The notes under the pieces were generated by a model. That model ran no database searches, was not told the DNA's origin, and was given only the letters and a program-made list of their open reading frames with translations. The position numbers and the translations under genes were made by a program. This document shows positions 54,018-62,603 of a stretch of 64,000 nucleotides of DNA, one piece after another (position 1 is the first letter of the stretch; each line of letters starts with the position of its first letter). The DNA is from Gammaproteobacteria bacterium (lineage in GTDB: Bacteria > Pseudomonadota > Gammaproteobacteria > Thiohalobacterales > Thiohalobacteraceae), in contig JAIOJV010000088.1 in NCBI GenBank assembly GCA_019911805.1, positions 1-64,000 on the forward strand, in the 5' to 3' direction.

Positions 54018-54662
54018 CTAGTCCTGACCGTCCCAGTTGACGAAATTGGCCAGCAGCCGCAGCCCGGCGTGTTGACTCTTCTCCGGGTGGAACTGCACGG
54101 CAAAGACGCCCTCGCCGCGCAGGGCGCTGACGAAGCTCAGGCCATAGTCGGTCGTGCCGGCGCAACTGGCCATGTCGGCCGGCTGCGCGTAGTAACTGTG
54201 CACGAAATAGAAACGGCTGTCCTGCTCGATGCCGTCCCAGAGCGGATGAGCGCGCTGCTGCACCTGATTCCAGCCCATGTGCGGAATCTTCAGACGTGTG
54301 CCGTGGGCGCTGTCCGTGAACCCATCCGGGAAGCGCCGCACCTGGCCGGCGATCAGACCCAGGGCCGGCGTGCCGCCGTTCTCCTCGGAAAAGTCCAGCA
54401 AGGCCTGCATGCCCAGGCAGACGCCGAGCAGCGGCCGCTGGCCGACCAGGCCGCGGATCAGGGCATCGAATTCCAGTCGCCGCAATTCTTCCATGCAGTC
54501 GCGGATGGCGCCCACGCCCGGGAAGATGACACGATCGGCGCGCTCGATCTCGGTGCGATCGGCTGTCACCACGACGCGCGTGTCACCGGCGACGTGCTCC
54601 ACTGCCTTCGCGATGGAATGCAGGTTGCCCATGCCATAGTCGATGATGGCGACGGATGTCAT
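54018..54662 (-). CDS. hisH: Imidazole glycerol phosphate synthase, glutaminase subunit
   Basis: 214 aa, class I glutamine amidotransferase. VAIIDYGMGNLHSIAKAVEHV at the N-terminus, nucleophile Cys in LLGVCLGMQALL, and the His/Glu pair in FAVQFHPEKSQHAG. It supplies ammonia to HisF. Gap to hisB is 126 bp and is filled by a palindromic repeat. Confidence 0.97.
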   Translation of the reverse strand: MTSVAIIDYGMGNLHSIAKAVEHVAGDTRVVVTADRTEIERADRVIFPGVGAIRDCMEELRRLEFDALIRGLVGQRPLLGVCLGMQALLDFSEENGGTPALGLIAGQVRRFPDGFTDSAHGTRLKIPHMGWNQVQQRAHPLWDGIEQDSRFYFVHSYYAQPADMASCAGTTDYGLSFVSALRGEGVFAVQFHPEKSQHAGLRLLANFVNWDGQD

Positions 54663-54676
54663 AGCGATGGCAGCGG

Positions 54677-54742
54677 GTAGGAGCGGCCTGTGGCCGCGAA
54701 CCGGGTTTGCTCCACGCGGTTCGCGGCCAAGGCCACTCCTAC
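54677..54742. repeat. GTAGGAGCGGC palindromic (REP-like) element between hisB and hisH
   Basis: GTAGGAGCGGCCTGTGGCC and GGCCAAGGCCACTCCTAC, with GCGAACCG/CGGTTCGC inside, form a long hairpin around GGTTTGCTCCACG. The same wording occurs at 32761-32796. It lies inside the his transcription unit. Confidence 0.75.
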
Positions 54743-54788
54743 AAGGTTATGTGAGTAAGTACCCATGGTGACGGGTTAAGGAGCCGGC

Positions 54789-55382
54789 TCAGAGACTTCC
54801 CTTGGTGGAGGGCACCCGGCCCTGCATGCGCGGATCCGGCTCGGCCGCCATGCGCAGGGCGCGCCCGAAGGCCTTGAAGAGCGTCTCGGCGATGTGATGA
54901 GCGTTCACCCCACGCAGCATGTCGATGTGCAGGGTGGCCGGTACGTGGTTGACGAAGCCCTGGAAGAACTCGCGCAGCAGATCCACGTCGAAATCACCGA
55001 TACGGGCCCGCTGGAACTGGACGTGGTACTCCAGCCCCGGCCGCCCGGAAAAATCGATCACCACCCGTGATAACGCCTCATCCAGCGGCACGTAGGCATG
55101 GCCGTAACGGCGGATGCCCTGTTTGTCGCCCAGCGCCTGGCCGAAGGCCTGGCCCAGGGTGATACCGACGTCCTCGACGGTGTGGTGGGCGTCGATGTGC
55201 AGATCGCCCTCGGCCTGGATGTCCAGGTCGATCAGCCCATGGCGGGCGATCTGATCCAGCATGTGATCCAGGAAGGGTACGCCGGTGCTGAAACGCGCGG
55301 CGCCGGTCCCGTCGAGATTCACCCGGATGGCGACGCGGGTCTCGAGCGTCTCCCGCCGCACCTCGGCTTGTCGTTGTGTCAT
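54789..55382 (-). CDS. hisB: Imidazoleglycerol-phosphate dehydratase
   Basis: 197 aa, monofunctional. Motifs: [56 protein letters not shown] with the metal-binding [21 protein letters not shown] and [26 protein letters not shown]. It lacks the histidinol-phosphatase domain of the E. coli protein. First visible gene of the his-tat run; the promoter must lie in the 320-bp gap shared with fnr. Confidence 0.97.
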   Translation of the reverse strand: MTQRQAEVRRETLETRVAIRVNLDGTGAARFSTGVPFLDHMLDQIARHGLIDLDIQAEGDLHIDAHHTVEDVGITLGQAFGQALGDKQGIRRYGHAYVPLDEALSRVVIDFSGRPGLEYHVQFQRARIGDFDVDLLREFFQGFVNHVPATLHIDMLRGVNAHHIAETLFKAFGRALRMAAEPDPRMQGRVPSTKGSL

Positions 55383-55702
55383 GTTGGATCATCCGGGCGA
55401 GACACGCGGCACTCTGTGCTCAGTCGGTCTTCTATTCAGTGAGTCGGGAAAATGGCGTATCCGCCGCGCGCAGCCCTGCAGACAGATCCACGGCAGCGAC
55501 CCGATAACGGGCTCAGACGGCATCCTAACTGAAAATCACTTCGGAGAGAACCACCTGCGGCGCCCGCGACACGCCCGGGTAGCATATTCGGACCCAGTGA
55601 CCTAGCCTGTGACCAATGGCGCCCATCAGCGCCTAAATTGATTTAGCTCAAACAATCTGCTCAAATCGAACTGCCGATCGCCGGCCCGATGAAGGAACTT
55701 AC
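55383..55702. other. 320-bp divergent promoter region of hisB and fnr
   Basis: No gene seen. It should hold the leftward his promoter and the rightward fnr promoter. The only motif I can name is the FNR-type site at 55638-55651. Confidence 0.6.
55638..55651 (+). promoter_or_regulatory. FNR-box-like site upstream of fnr
   Basis: TTGAT-TTAG-CTCAA matches the FNR consensus TTGAT-N4-ATCAA at nine of ten positions. It stands about 50 bp before the start codon, suggesting autoregulation, as known for fnr in other gammaproteobacteria. Confidence 0.6.
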
Positions 55703-56488
55703 TTGGGCATCATGGACTCTTCCGTCGTCAACCTGAGTCGTATCCAGGCCGCCTGCGAAAATTGCAGCCTGCACCAGCTGTGCCTGCCGCTGGAGCTCAA
55801 CCACAGTGACGTCGAGGAGCTGGAGCGCATCATCAAACGCCGCCGCCCGTTGCAGCGCGGCGAACGGCTGTTCCAGGCGGGTGACAGCTTCTCGTCCATC
55901 TATGCCATCCGCTCCGGTTCGGTCAAGACCTTCGCCCTCACCGACGACGGTCAGGAGCAGGTGACCGGCTTCCATCTCCCCAGCGAGCTCGTCGGCCTGG
56001 ACGCCATCACCAGTGTGCTCCACAACTGCACGGCCGAGGCCCTGGAGACCACCAGCGCCTGCGAGATTCCGTTCGACATGCTGGAAGATCTCGCGACCCG
56101 TATCCCGGGACTGCAACGCCAGCTGCTGCGCATCATGAGTCGTGAGATCCTGGAGGATCAGGATATGATGATCTGGCTGGGCAAGAAGAGCGCCGAGGAA
56201 CGGCTCGCCTTGCTGCTGCTGCGTATCTCCAAGCGTTTCAGCGACCGCAACTTTTCCGCCTGCGAATTCAACCTGAGCATGTCCCGGACCGACATCGCCA
56301 ATTACCTCGGCCTGGCGGTGGAGACCGTCAGCCGGCTGTTCTCGCGCTTCCAGGCCGACGAGCTGCTGCGGGTCGACCGCAAACATGTCGTGATCAAGGA
56401 CATGGCCGGCCTGCAGCGCATGGCCGGTCACGAACCCCGCGTGCCCCAACGAGCCACATACGCGGCGGATCCGGCCACATCAAAATAG
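55703..56488 (+). CDS. fnr: Oxygen-sensing transcription regulator FNR
   Basis: 261 aa from TTG 55703. Cluster ligands Cys18, Cys21, Cys27 (ACENCSLHQLC) and Cys120 (ALETTSACEIPF) are all present, as in E. coli FNR (20, 23, 29, 122). The effector domain and dimerisation helix (REILEDQDMMIWLGKKSAEERLA) are followed by the HTH with recognition residues in VETVSRLFSRF (E, S, R). The TTG has AAGGA at 6-nt spacing; ATG 55712 is the alternative but its spacing is 15. It should control anaerobic respiration genes, possibly including napF in this window. Confidence 0.95.
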   Translation: MGIMDSSVVNLSRIQAACENCSLHQLCLPLELNHSDVEELERIIKRRRPLQRGERLFQAGDSFSSIYAIRSGSVKTFALTDDGQEQVTGFHLPSELVGLDAITSVLHNCTAEALETTSACEIPFDMLEDLATRIPGLQRQLLRIMSREILEDQDMMIWLGKKSAEERLALLLLRISKRFSDRNFSACEFNLSMSRTDIANYLGLAVETVSRLFSRFQADELLRVDRKHVVIKDMAGLQRMAGHEPRVPQRATYAADPATSK

Positions 56489-56671
56489 GCAACGGGCTCG
56501 CTGCGCGCGAGTACCGGCGCACGAGCCTGTTTCTTGGATTCGGTACGTCAGGCCACGCCCCGACGCCTGTATGGGCTCCCTGCCCACTGCCGCCGCGCAT
56601 CCTGCACACGCGGGACGCCTGGGCGCGGCGTCATACCGCCGGATGCGCTGATGCGCGCAGCGTCGGGCGTG

Positions 56672-57301
56672 TTATGGCCCACGGCCTGACGCATGACGCA
56701 CGAACCTGAAGTAGCCAAACTGCTGATCCTTGCCGCCGGGGGTCACATGACGCTCGGCGGTTTCCTCGACCAGGTCGAATGCCGCACCGAGTTCGGCGCA
56801 CAGTTTGGCCGCGTCGTACTGCACGATATCCAGATCGCTGCAGCGGGTCGGACCTCCCAGGGCGAAGGCGGCGATGATCACCTGACCATCCGCCATCAGA
56901 CTGCGGTTCAGCGCCTCGACGTAGCGGCGCCGGTCAGCGGCCGCGGTCAGGAAGTGGAGGACGGCGCGATCATGCCAGACGGCGTACCGTCGGGCCGGCA
57001 CGAACTCGGTGACATCGGCGTCGAGCCAGTGCACGCGCGCTGCCTGCGCGCCGAGACGTGTGCGGGCATACGCGAACGCCCGCGCCGACAGATCGAGTAC
57101 GGTGACATCGGTGTAACCGCGCCCCAGCAGCCGATCGACCAGCACCGAGGCCCCGCCACCGATATCGATGAGCGGCGCATCGAGGGGCACGCCCGTGGCC
57201 GCGATCAGTTCCAACGACAGCACCGGTTCAGCCTGGTACCAGCTGACCTCCAGCGGGTTCTTGCGCGCATACACCGCGTCCCAATGCATCTTTCTGTCCA
57301 T
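56672..57301 (-). CDS. Class I SAM-dependent methyltransferase
   Basis: A protein of about 209 aa with a Rossmann-type SAM site: MDRKMHWDAVYARKNPLEVSWYQAEP, PLIDIGGGASVLVDRLLGRGYTDVTVLDLSARAFAYARTRLG (motif I and acidic loop) and VWHDRAVLHFLTAAADRRRYVEALNRSL. The pattern is that of small-molecule or thiopurine-like methyltransferases; the substrate is not shown. The start at 57301 is chosen at MDRKMHWD; the frame is open to 57373. Single gene between convergent fnr and the dtd-pip pair. Confidence 0.82.
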   Translation of the reverse strand: MDRKMHWDAVYARKNPLEVSWYQAEPVLSLELIAATGVPLDAPLIDIGGGASVLVDRLLGRGYTDVTVLDLSARAFAYARTRLGAQAARVHWLDADVTEFVPARRYAVWHDRAVLHFLTAAADRRRYVEALNRSLMADGQVIIAAFALGGPTRCSDLDIVQYDAAKLCAELGAAFDLVEETAERHVTPGGKDQQFGYFRFVRHASGRGP

Positions 57302-57625
57302 GCACGACACCCCCTGTACGAGACGTCTGCAGGCATGACCATCCACGCGCTGCCACTGCCATAGTACGACCATGGCGGTACAGTCTCACGCAGAACGGCC
57401 GGGTAGTTTGCCGTTCATCAAGGCAAAACCCGGAGGATGCCTGTGTGTTCTACTGATGCTGGCCAGTGGCTACCGCCCGACGATGTGCTGTTTACGTACC
57501 CACAGGACACAGCGGAGCCCGAATGACGCACAGCGTAATCCGGGGAAACGGTGATCCTCCCCCGGATTCCGGCCCTACGAGCTGCATCCTGGCCACGGGT
57601 AATCCGTCAGGTACTCATGCAGCGC

Positions 57626-58078
57626 TCAATGACGCGGGGGCTCCACCTGCAGCCAGAAGGTGACCGGCCCGTCGTTGGTGAGACTGACCTGCATATCAGC
57701 ACCGAAGCGGCCGGTTGCGACGTCGGTATGGGCGGCACGGGCGCGCGCCGCCAGATGATCGAACAGCCGCCGCCCTTCTGCGGGCGTCGCGGCGGGCGTG
57801 AAACTCGGCCGCATGCCCTTGCGCGTGTCCGCCGGCAGTGTGAACTGCGGCACCAGCAGCAGCCCGCCGCCGCTATCACTCACGCTCAGATTCATCCGAC
57901 CCTCCGCATCCGGGAATACGCGGTAGCCGAGCAGGCGCTCCAGCAGCCGTTCGGCCTGGACCTCGCCGTCACCGCGCTCGACCCCGATCAGCACCAGCAG
58001 GCCGCGACCGATGGCAGCAATGGTTGCGCCGTCCACCGCCACGCGCGCCTCGGTGACGCGCTGCAGCAGCCCGATCAC
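57626..58078 (-). CDS. dtd: D-aminoacyl-tRNA deacylase
   Basis: A 150-aa proofreading enzyme that hydrolyses D-aminoacyl-tRNA and Gly-tRNA(Ala). [15 protein letters not shown] opens the protein. The active-site block is [19 protein letters not shown] and the cross-subunit Gly-cisPro motif [10 protein letters not shown]. It starts with GTG at 58078, overlapping the pip stop codon (GTGA), so it is translationally coupled. Confidence 0.95.
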   Translation of the reverse strand: MIGLLQRVTEARVAVDGATIAAIGRGLLVLIGVERGDGEVQAERLLERLLGYRVFPDAEGRMNLSVSDSGGGLLLVPQFTLPADTRKGMRPSFTPAATPAEGRRLFDHLAARARAAHTDVATGRFGADMQVSLTNDGPVTFWLQVEPPRH

Positions 58079-59025
58079 GCCAGGCGCTCGGCAAACTCGT
58101 CGGTGGCGCGCACCAAGGCCGCGACGGTGCCGGACTCGGTCGCGGAATGGCCGGCATCAGGGACGACCTCCAGCCGGGCCTCGGGCCAGGCCTCGTGCAA
58201 GGCGAAGGCCTGCTCGACCGGGCAGACCACGTCGTAGCGGCCATGCACGATGACGCCGGGGATGTCTTTGAGACGGTACGCATCGAGCAGAATCTGGTCC
58301 GGCCGCAGAAAGCAGTCGTGCAGGAAGTAATGACACTCGATACGCGCCAGGCTGAGCGCGGTGAAGGGATCACCGAAGTGGTCGATCACCGACTGGCGCG
58401 GCAGCAGTGTTGCCGTACGCCCCTCCCACAGCGACCAGGCCTTGGCCGCGGCCATGCGTGTCACCTCGTCGCTGCCGGTCAGGCGTGCATGATAGGCCTC
58501 GACCAGCCGGTCGCGCTCCTCGGGCGGGATGGGCGCGAGGTAGTCCTGCCAGTAATCCGGAAACAGAAACGAGGCACCTTCCTGGTAGAACCAGCCAATG
58601 TCACGTGGCCGGCAGAGAAAGATGCCGCGCAGCACCAGGCCCAACACGCGCCCGGGGTGGGTCTCGGCATACACCAACCCGAGCGTCGAACCCCAGGAGC
58701 CGCCGAACACCAGCCAGCGCTCGATGCCAAGGTGCTCGCGGATGAACTCGATATCGGCGACCAGGTCCCCGGTGGTATTGCCGTCCAACTCGGCGTGTGG
58801 CGTCGACTGCCCGCAGCCGCGCTGATCGAACAACACGATGCGGTAGCGTGCCGGGTCGAAGAAGCGCCGCTGGAAGGGCTCACAGCCGGCCCCCGGACCG
58901 CCGTGCAGGAACACCACGGGGATACCCGCCGGATTCCCGCTCTCTTCGACGTACAGCTGATGCCCGCCGTCGACGGCCAGGGTGTGGCGGACGTAGGGCT
59001 GAATATCGGGATAGAAACCCTGCAT
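58075..59025 (-). CDS. pip: Proline iminopeptidase
   Basis: A 316-aa alpha/beta hydrolase (S33) cleaving N-terminal proline. [31 protein letters not shown], oxyanion loop [11 protein letters not shown], nucleophile elbow [12 protein letters not shown], catalytic Asp in [13 protein letters not shown] and His in DAGHSATE. The start at 59025 is chosen at the family start; the frame is open to 59100 into repeat sequence. Operon pip-dtd. Confidence 0.95.
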   Translation of the reverse strand: MQGFYPDIQPYVRHTLAVDGGHQLYVEESGNPAGIPVVFLHGGPGAGCEPFQRRFFDPARYRIVLFDQRGCGQSTPHAELDGNTTGDLVADIEFIREHLGIERWLVFGGSWGSTLGLVYAETHPGRVLGLVLRGIFLCRPRDIGWFYQEGASFLFPDYWQDYLAPIPPEERDRLVEAYHARLTGSDEVTRMAAAKAWSLWEGRTATLLPRQSVIDHFGDPFTALSLARIECHYFLHDCFLRPDQILLDAYRLKDIPGVIVHGRYDVVCPVEQAFALHEAWPEARLEVVPDAGHSATESGTVAALVRATDEFAERLA

Positions 59026-59060
59026 GCGGGGACCTCGTCTGTGTGGTATGCCGGGAGGGC

Positions 59061-59120
59061 AGGTTCTAGGTTCTAGGTCGAGGAAAGGCCTGGCCCCCAA
59101 ACTTGACCGCGAACCCCTAG
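59061..59120. repeat. CTAGG-tract repeat upstream of pip
   Basis: GGTTCTAGGTTCTAGGTCG at 59062-59080 is followed by an inverted copy of the his-operon unit (CTTGACCGCGAACCCCTAGG, 59102-59121). It belongs to the family at 51055 and 53026. More CCTAGTACCTAG wording occurs at 59260-59275. Confidence 0.7.
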
Positions 59121-59137
59121 GGAACCTCTGATTAACC

Positions 59138-59225
59138 CGTCATTGCGAGGAGCGCAGCGACGCGGCAATCTCAAAGTTGTTGATCTGCCGTCGAAGGAGA
59201 TTGCCGCGCTTCGCTCGCAATGACG
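59138..59225. repeat. CGTCATTGCGAG palindromic element
   Basis: The left arm CGTCATTGCGAGGAGCGCAG with GCGGCAATCTC and the right arm GAGATTGCCGCGCTTCGCTC with GCAATGACG are inverted repeats of about 30 bp around a 24-bp centre. This wording is a widespread bacterial intergenic palindrome. Confidence 0.8.
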
Positions 59226-59390
59226 GTACGATGAATTAAGACGAATTAACCAGAAGATCCCTAGTACCTAGTACCTCATAGTTCCGGGCGCTGGTTACCT
59301 GGAGTCTAGGGGTATTCGGCATCTGGGAAAAGTGCGGCCTATTGGGAAACGCTGGCGCCGCCCACCGGGGTTCCTTTTTCCGAGGTGTAA

Positions 59391-59420
59391 AAAAAAAAAC
59401 AGGACCCTCGCGGGTCCTGT
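59391..59420 (-). terminator. Rho-independent terminator of the DsrE2-like gene
   Basis: On the minus strand, ACAGGACCC-GCGA-GGGTCCTGT (9-bp perfect stem) is followed by about ten T residues, starting 24 nt after the DsrE2-like stop codon. Confidence 0.92.
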
Positions 59421-59443
59421 CTTCGTCACTGCCGGCTGCGCGA

Positions 59444-60046
59444 TCAGATGAACAGGCAGACGTCCGCTTCCTTGCCCATGGGCAGGAAGTAGGTGGCACC
59501 GACGTAGTCGACGCCACCGATGAACTCGTCACGGCTGAAACCGAACACGTCCACGGTCATCTGGCAGGCGTACATCTTCACGTCGGCCTCGATGCACAGC
59601 TCGCGCAGCTCGTCGACCGTGGCGACGCCCTTGTTCTTGAACGTCTTCTTCATCAGACCGGTGGCCACCTTTTCGAAGCCGGGGATGCCGGCCATGATCA
59701 GGTTGGGCATCGGCCAGGTGAAGTTCTGGAACCACTTCGGACCAAACGGCATCTTCATGGGCATGGCCGGGTTGCCCAGCGGGCTGACCTCGCTGGGGAT
59801 CTCCTTCTTCAGCAGCAGCAGACCGTAAAAGGTGAAGAAGATGCTGGCCTCCCAGCCCAGGGCCGCGGCGGTGGAGGCCAGGATGAAGGGCGGATAGGCC
59901 CAGTCCAGGGTGCCCTTGGTGGCAATGATGGCCATCTTCGGGGTCTTGTTGGCCTCGATGTCGGCCAGTTTGCTCGGCAGCAATTCATCCAGCTTCTGGT
60001 TGAGCCATGCATCCAACTGGCCGTTCTGCATTGCGTCTGTAGACAT
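59444..60046 (-). CDS. dsrE2: DsrE2-type (DsrE/DsrF/DsrH-like) sulfur-relay protein
   Basis: 200 aa. After a helical N-terminus (AWLNQKLDELLPSKLADIEANK) come KMAIIATKGTLDWAYPPFILASTAAALGWEASIFFTFYGLLLLKK, the hydrophobic middle PKWFQNFTWPMPNLIMAGIPGFEKVATGLMKKTF, and ELCIEADVKMYACQMTVDVFGFSRDEFIGGVDYVGATYFL with the conserved Cys of DsrE2. The family acts with rhodanese and TusA as a persulfide carrier in sulfur oxidisers. The start at 60046 has AGGAGGAG upstream. A rhodanese gene lies about 0.5 kb away on the same strand; no tusA is seen. Confidence 0.88.
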   Translation of the reverse strand: MSTDAMQNGQLDAWLNQKLDELLPSKLADIEANKTPKMAIIATKGTLDWAYPPFILASTAAALGWEASIFFTFYGLLLLKKEIPSEVSPLGNPAMPMKMPFGPKWFQNFTWPMPNLIMAGIPGFEKVATGLMKKTFKNKGVATVDELRELCIEADVKMYACQMTVDVFGFSRDEFIGGVDYVGATYFLPMGKEADVCLFI

Positions 60047-60308
60047 CTCTAGTTCTCCTCCTGACCGCATTGTAAGTGTTGGACACGTCCAATCGCCTCC
60101 GCTATGCCGGGGAGGCGGCTGGCTAGTCCTTATGGGTAATAATTCAGTCGATCGGCCTTCTGCGATTGATTTTGGGGTACCTGCAGTCTCGCCGGAGATG
60201 CGGGGAATACCGGCGAATCGTCTCGTGAAGATCATGCCCCGGCGCGACGCGCCAGACCCGCAATATATTCCGCCCAACCCGGAAGAGTCAACGCGGGTGG
60301 ATCCAGGA
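60047..60308. other. 262-bp leader region of dsrE2
   Basis: No gene seen. The palindrome TTGGACACGTCCAA (60078-60091) and a GCCTCC/GGAGGC hairpin (60093-60113) stand 30-70 bp upstream of the dsrE2 start and could be an operator and a leader hairpin. Confidence 0.5.
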
Positions 60309-60536
60309 GCCTGTCGGACTTGAGCGATCGGGGCGAGCACGGTGGAAGAGCAAGGTCATTTTTTCGACCGTTTGAGGAGAATAGCCGCAGCTATTCGACG
60401 ATCCCTTCGCCTGGAGCGCAGGGGGACGACCGCCGGGCCGGCCCGCAGGGTGGCGGGTAGGATACCCGGAATAAAAGGATCAAAAAAATGGGCTGCTCTC
60501 CCGCCGGCGCCGCGGTGCGAATAGTGTTAACAGGCC
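60309..60536. mobile_element. MITE-like repeat, copy 2 (about 228 bp)
   Basis: It begins GCCTGTCGGACTTGAG and ends (inverted) with GGCCTGTTAACACTA. It shares most of its outer sequence with the copy at 42856-43028 but has about 60 more bases in the middle. It abuts the stop codon of the rhodanese gene. No transposase is encoded. Confidence 0.7.
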
Positions 60537-60971
60537 CTAGCACTGCTCCCAGGGCAGCCCGCGGAAGCGCCAGCCACCCACGCTGCTGCGGTGATGATGG
60601 GCGTCGAGCTCGCCCTCGAAGCCCTCTGTGACGTTGTAGACTTCCTTCAAACCGCTCCTTACCAGCAGCTTGCCGGCCTCGAGTGAGCGCTTACCGCTGC
60701 GGCAGATGAGGATGACCGGGGCGCAGTCGACGGTGTCATCGGCAGCACACACGCCGCCCAGCAGGAGCTGGCGCACCTGGGTGACGAACTGCGGGTTGAT
60801 CTGCCAGTCGGGCTCGTCGATCCAGGGTACGTGGATGGCGCCGAGCGGATGGCCGACGAACAGATACTCCATGTTCGAGCGCACGTCGACCAACAATGCG
60901 CGCGGATTCCGCTGCAGGTAGTCCCACGCCTCCTGCGGCGACAGGCCGCAGACCTCCACCACTTCGGACAT
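60537..60971 (-). CDS. Rhodanese-domain sulfurtransferase
   Basis: 144 aa, single rhodanese domain. EAWDYLQRNPRALLVDVRSNMEYLFVGHPLGAIHVPWIDEPDW and the active-site loop LICRSGKRSLEAGKLL with catalytic Cys are intact, and NVTEGFEGELD follows. It transfers sulfane sulfur; proximity to dsrE2 suggests a shared sulfur relay. The start at 60971 is chosen (ATG 60977 and 60986 also possible). The MITE-like element touches its 3' end, and the last codons GLPWEQC end exactly at the element. Confidence 0.88.
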   Translation of the reverse strand: MSEVVEVCGLSPQEAWDYLQRNPRALLVDVRSNMEYLFVGHPLGAIHVPWIDEPDWQINPQFVTQVRQLLLGGVCAADDTVDCAPVILICRSGKRSLEAGKLLVRSGLKEVYNVTEGFEGELDAHHHRSSVGGWRFRGLPWEQC

Positions 60972-61434
60972 GACCATCCCCCTCATCGACCCGAGTCAGT
61001 ATAGTGGCGCATGGCGCCTACGTAAGCCGTTGCCTTGGAGAAATGGTTAGTTAAGGTAAATGCCGTTCAATATAGTGGCGTTTTTACCGGTCACGCCCCG
61101 CACGGCATCCGGCGGTTGGCCGCGCGGCCACAGGAGCAATCGGCAGAACTAAATAAAATCCCACAACAATTGGAATTTTACCTATTGCGCGCCACCACAT
61201 TCCCACTCATATCCAATGACAGCATTCGAATACAATCAAAGTCACAATTTTTATGGCAGCTCGAGCTGGCGCATGGCGGCTTCTCTGAAAATGCTCATGG
61301 ATGAAGGCTATTTATCGGCCTCAGGGTGAAACTACTGACTATTCTTAGATGATTGTGGGGTTGGACATGAATTTTATCGCCCTAATAAACCAAGCTGTGG
61401 CAATAGACCTCACATTCGACGTACGTCGTGGCCC
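60972..61434. other. 463-bp lower-GC intergenic region
   Basis: Lower GC than its surroundings, with AT-rich stretches such as ACTAAATAAAATCCC. The motif TATAGTGGCG is repeated at 61001 and 61073 (with CAGTATAGT/CAATATAGT wording). An open frame at 61035-61304 (89 codons) has no recognisable fold and no good ribosome binding site, so it is not called. This may be old transferred DNA or the promoter region of the acyltransferase gene. Confidence 0.5.
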
Positions 61435-62310
61435 ATGCGCGCCCGCCTGATCACCGCCCTGCTGCACGGGCTCGCGGCCCTGCCGCTCGGCTGGAACCGG
61501 CGCCTCGGCGCGGCCGTCGGCTGGCTGCTGACCGTCCTGCCCAACCGCATACGCCGCCACAGCGCGGTCAATATCCACCTGTGCCTGCCGGAACTCGATG
61601 CCCGGGCGCAGCGACAGCTGCTGAACCGCTCCATCGTTGAGACCTGCCGAACGGTCTTCGAGGCCGGCCCACTCTGGCTGTGGCCGCAGGCACGCCTGCG
61701 GCCGTTGATGGGCGAGGCACTCGACGTCGAACCCGTCGATGCTGCCGTGCGGGCCGGCCGCGGGGTGATCCTCGCGACGCCGCACCTGGGCAGCTGGGAG
61801 ATGGCGGGGCATTTCTGTGCCTTGCGCTGGGGCATCACCAATCTGTACCGCCCGCCGCGCGTGCCCGAACTCGACGCCCTGATCCGCCGTGGCCGGGGAC
61901 GCCTGGGCGCCCGCCTGGCGACCACCGACGCCACCGGGGTCCGGCAACTGTACCGGGCGCTCGCCGCCGGTGAGGTGATCGGCATCCTGCCCGACCAGGA
62001 CCCCGGCGACGGCGGTGTGTTCGCGCCGTTCTTCGGGGTGTCGGCGAACAGCATGGTGCTGCTGGGGCGGCTGGCGCGGAAGACCGGCGCGGCGGTGTTC
62101 TTTGGCTTCTGCGAGCGTCTGCCCGGCGGGCGCGGCTACCGCTTCCAGTTCCTGCCAGCCCCGGACGAAATTGCCGACCCCGACCCGGTGGTCGCCGCGG
62201 CCGCCATGAACCGCGGCGTCGAGGCCTGCGTGCGCCGTTGTCCGGAACAATATCAGTGGGGTTACCGCCGTTTCCGCAGCCGCCCACCCGGCGAACCGCG
62301 GCTGTACTGA
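61435..62310 (+). CDS. Lipid A biosynthesis acyltransferase (LpxL/HtrB family)
   Basis: 291 aa, inner-membrane-associated secondary acyltransferase of lipid A. Visible features: a hydrophobic N-terminus (ITALLHGLAALPLGWNRRLGAAVGWLLTVLPN), the HxxxxE-type catalytic block TPHLGSWEMAG, LYRPPRVPELDALIRRGRGRLG, and ILPDQDPGDGGVFAPFFG. Length is at the short end of the family (about 300). LpxL versus LpxM specificity cannot be told. No strong ribosome binding site is seen. Confidence 0.9.
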   Translation: MRARLITALLHGLAALPLGWNRRLGAAVGWLLTVLPNRIRRHSAVNIHLCLPELDARAQRQLLNRSIVETCRTVFEAGPLWLWPQARLRPLMGEALDVEPVDAAVRAGRGVILATPHLGSWEMAGHFCALRWGITNLYRPPRVPELDALIRRGRGRLGARLATTDATGVRQLYRALAAGEVIGILPDQDPGDGGVFAPFFGVSANSMVLLGRLARKTGAAVFFGFCERLPGGRGYRFQFLPAPDEIADPDPVVAAAAMNRGVEACVRRCPEQYQWGYRRFRSRPPGEPRLY

Positions 62311-62397
62311 CGCACGTCGGATGGCATCAGTCGGCAGTCCAAAAAACAAAAAGGGCAGGCCCGAATGGCACTTACATCAGCCGATGTCTCGGAAAAT

Positions 62398-62515
62398 GGC
62401 CACAGAAGCACACGGAAAAAGACTCACTGCATAAAATCCGGAAGCCATACGCAGGGTGATGACCCAGGGTTTACGCAGTAAATTCTTTCCGTGTCATTCC
62501 GTGTGTTTCCGTGGC
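62398..62515. repeat. GCCACGGAA-family palindromic element, copy B
   Basis: The ends GGCCACAGAAGCACACGGAA and TTCCGTGTGTTTCCGTGGCC are imperfect inverted repeats. The interior matches the copy at 12815-12949. It fills the gap between the convergent acyltransferase and TPR genes. Confidence 0.75.
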
Positions 62516-62603
62516 CAAGTAATGGTTTAGGCAAGTACCGTTCGGGGTAGAGTCCATTTTTAGTTTCCCTGCCGAATCCTGAATCCCGGATCCGGATCCC
62601 CGC

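Noticed and set aside
57372-57554. 60-codon frame between the methyltransferase and dtd genes
   Set aside because: Cys-rich, non-protein-like sequence and no ribosome binding site; the 324-bp gap holds nothing I can support.
60342-60524. 60-codon frame inside the MITE-like repeat
   Set aside because: It lies wholly within the repeat and is not preserved in the shorter copy at 42856-43028.
61035-61304. 89-codon frame in the low-GC gap
   Set aside because: No ribosome binding site, no recognisable motif and composition unlike the surrounding genes; kept only as an intergenic note.
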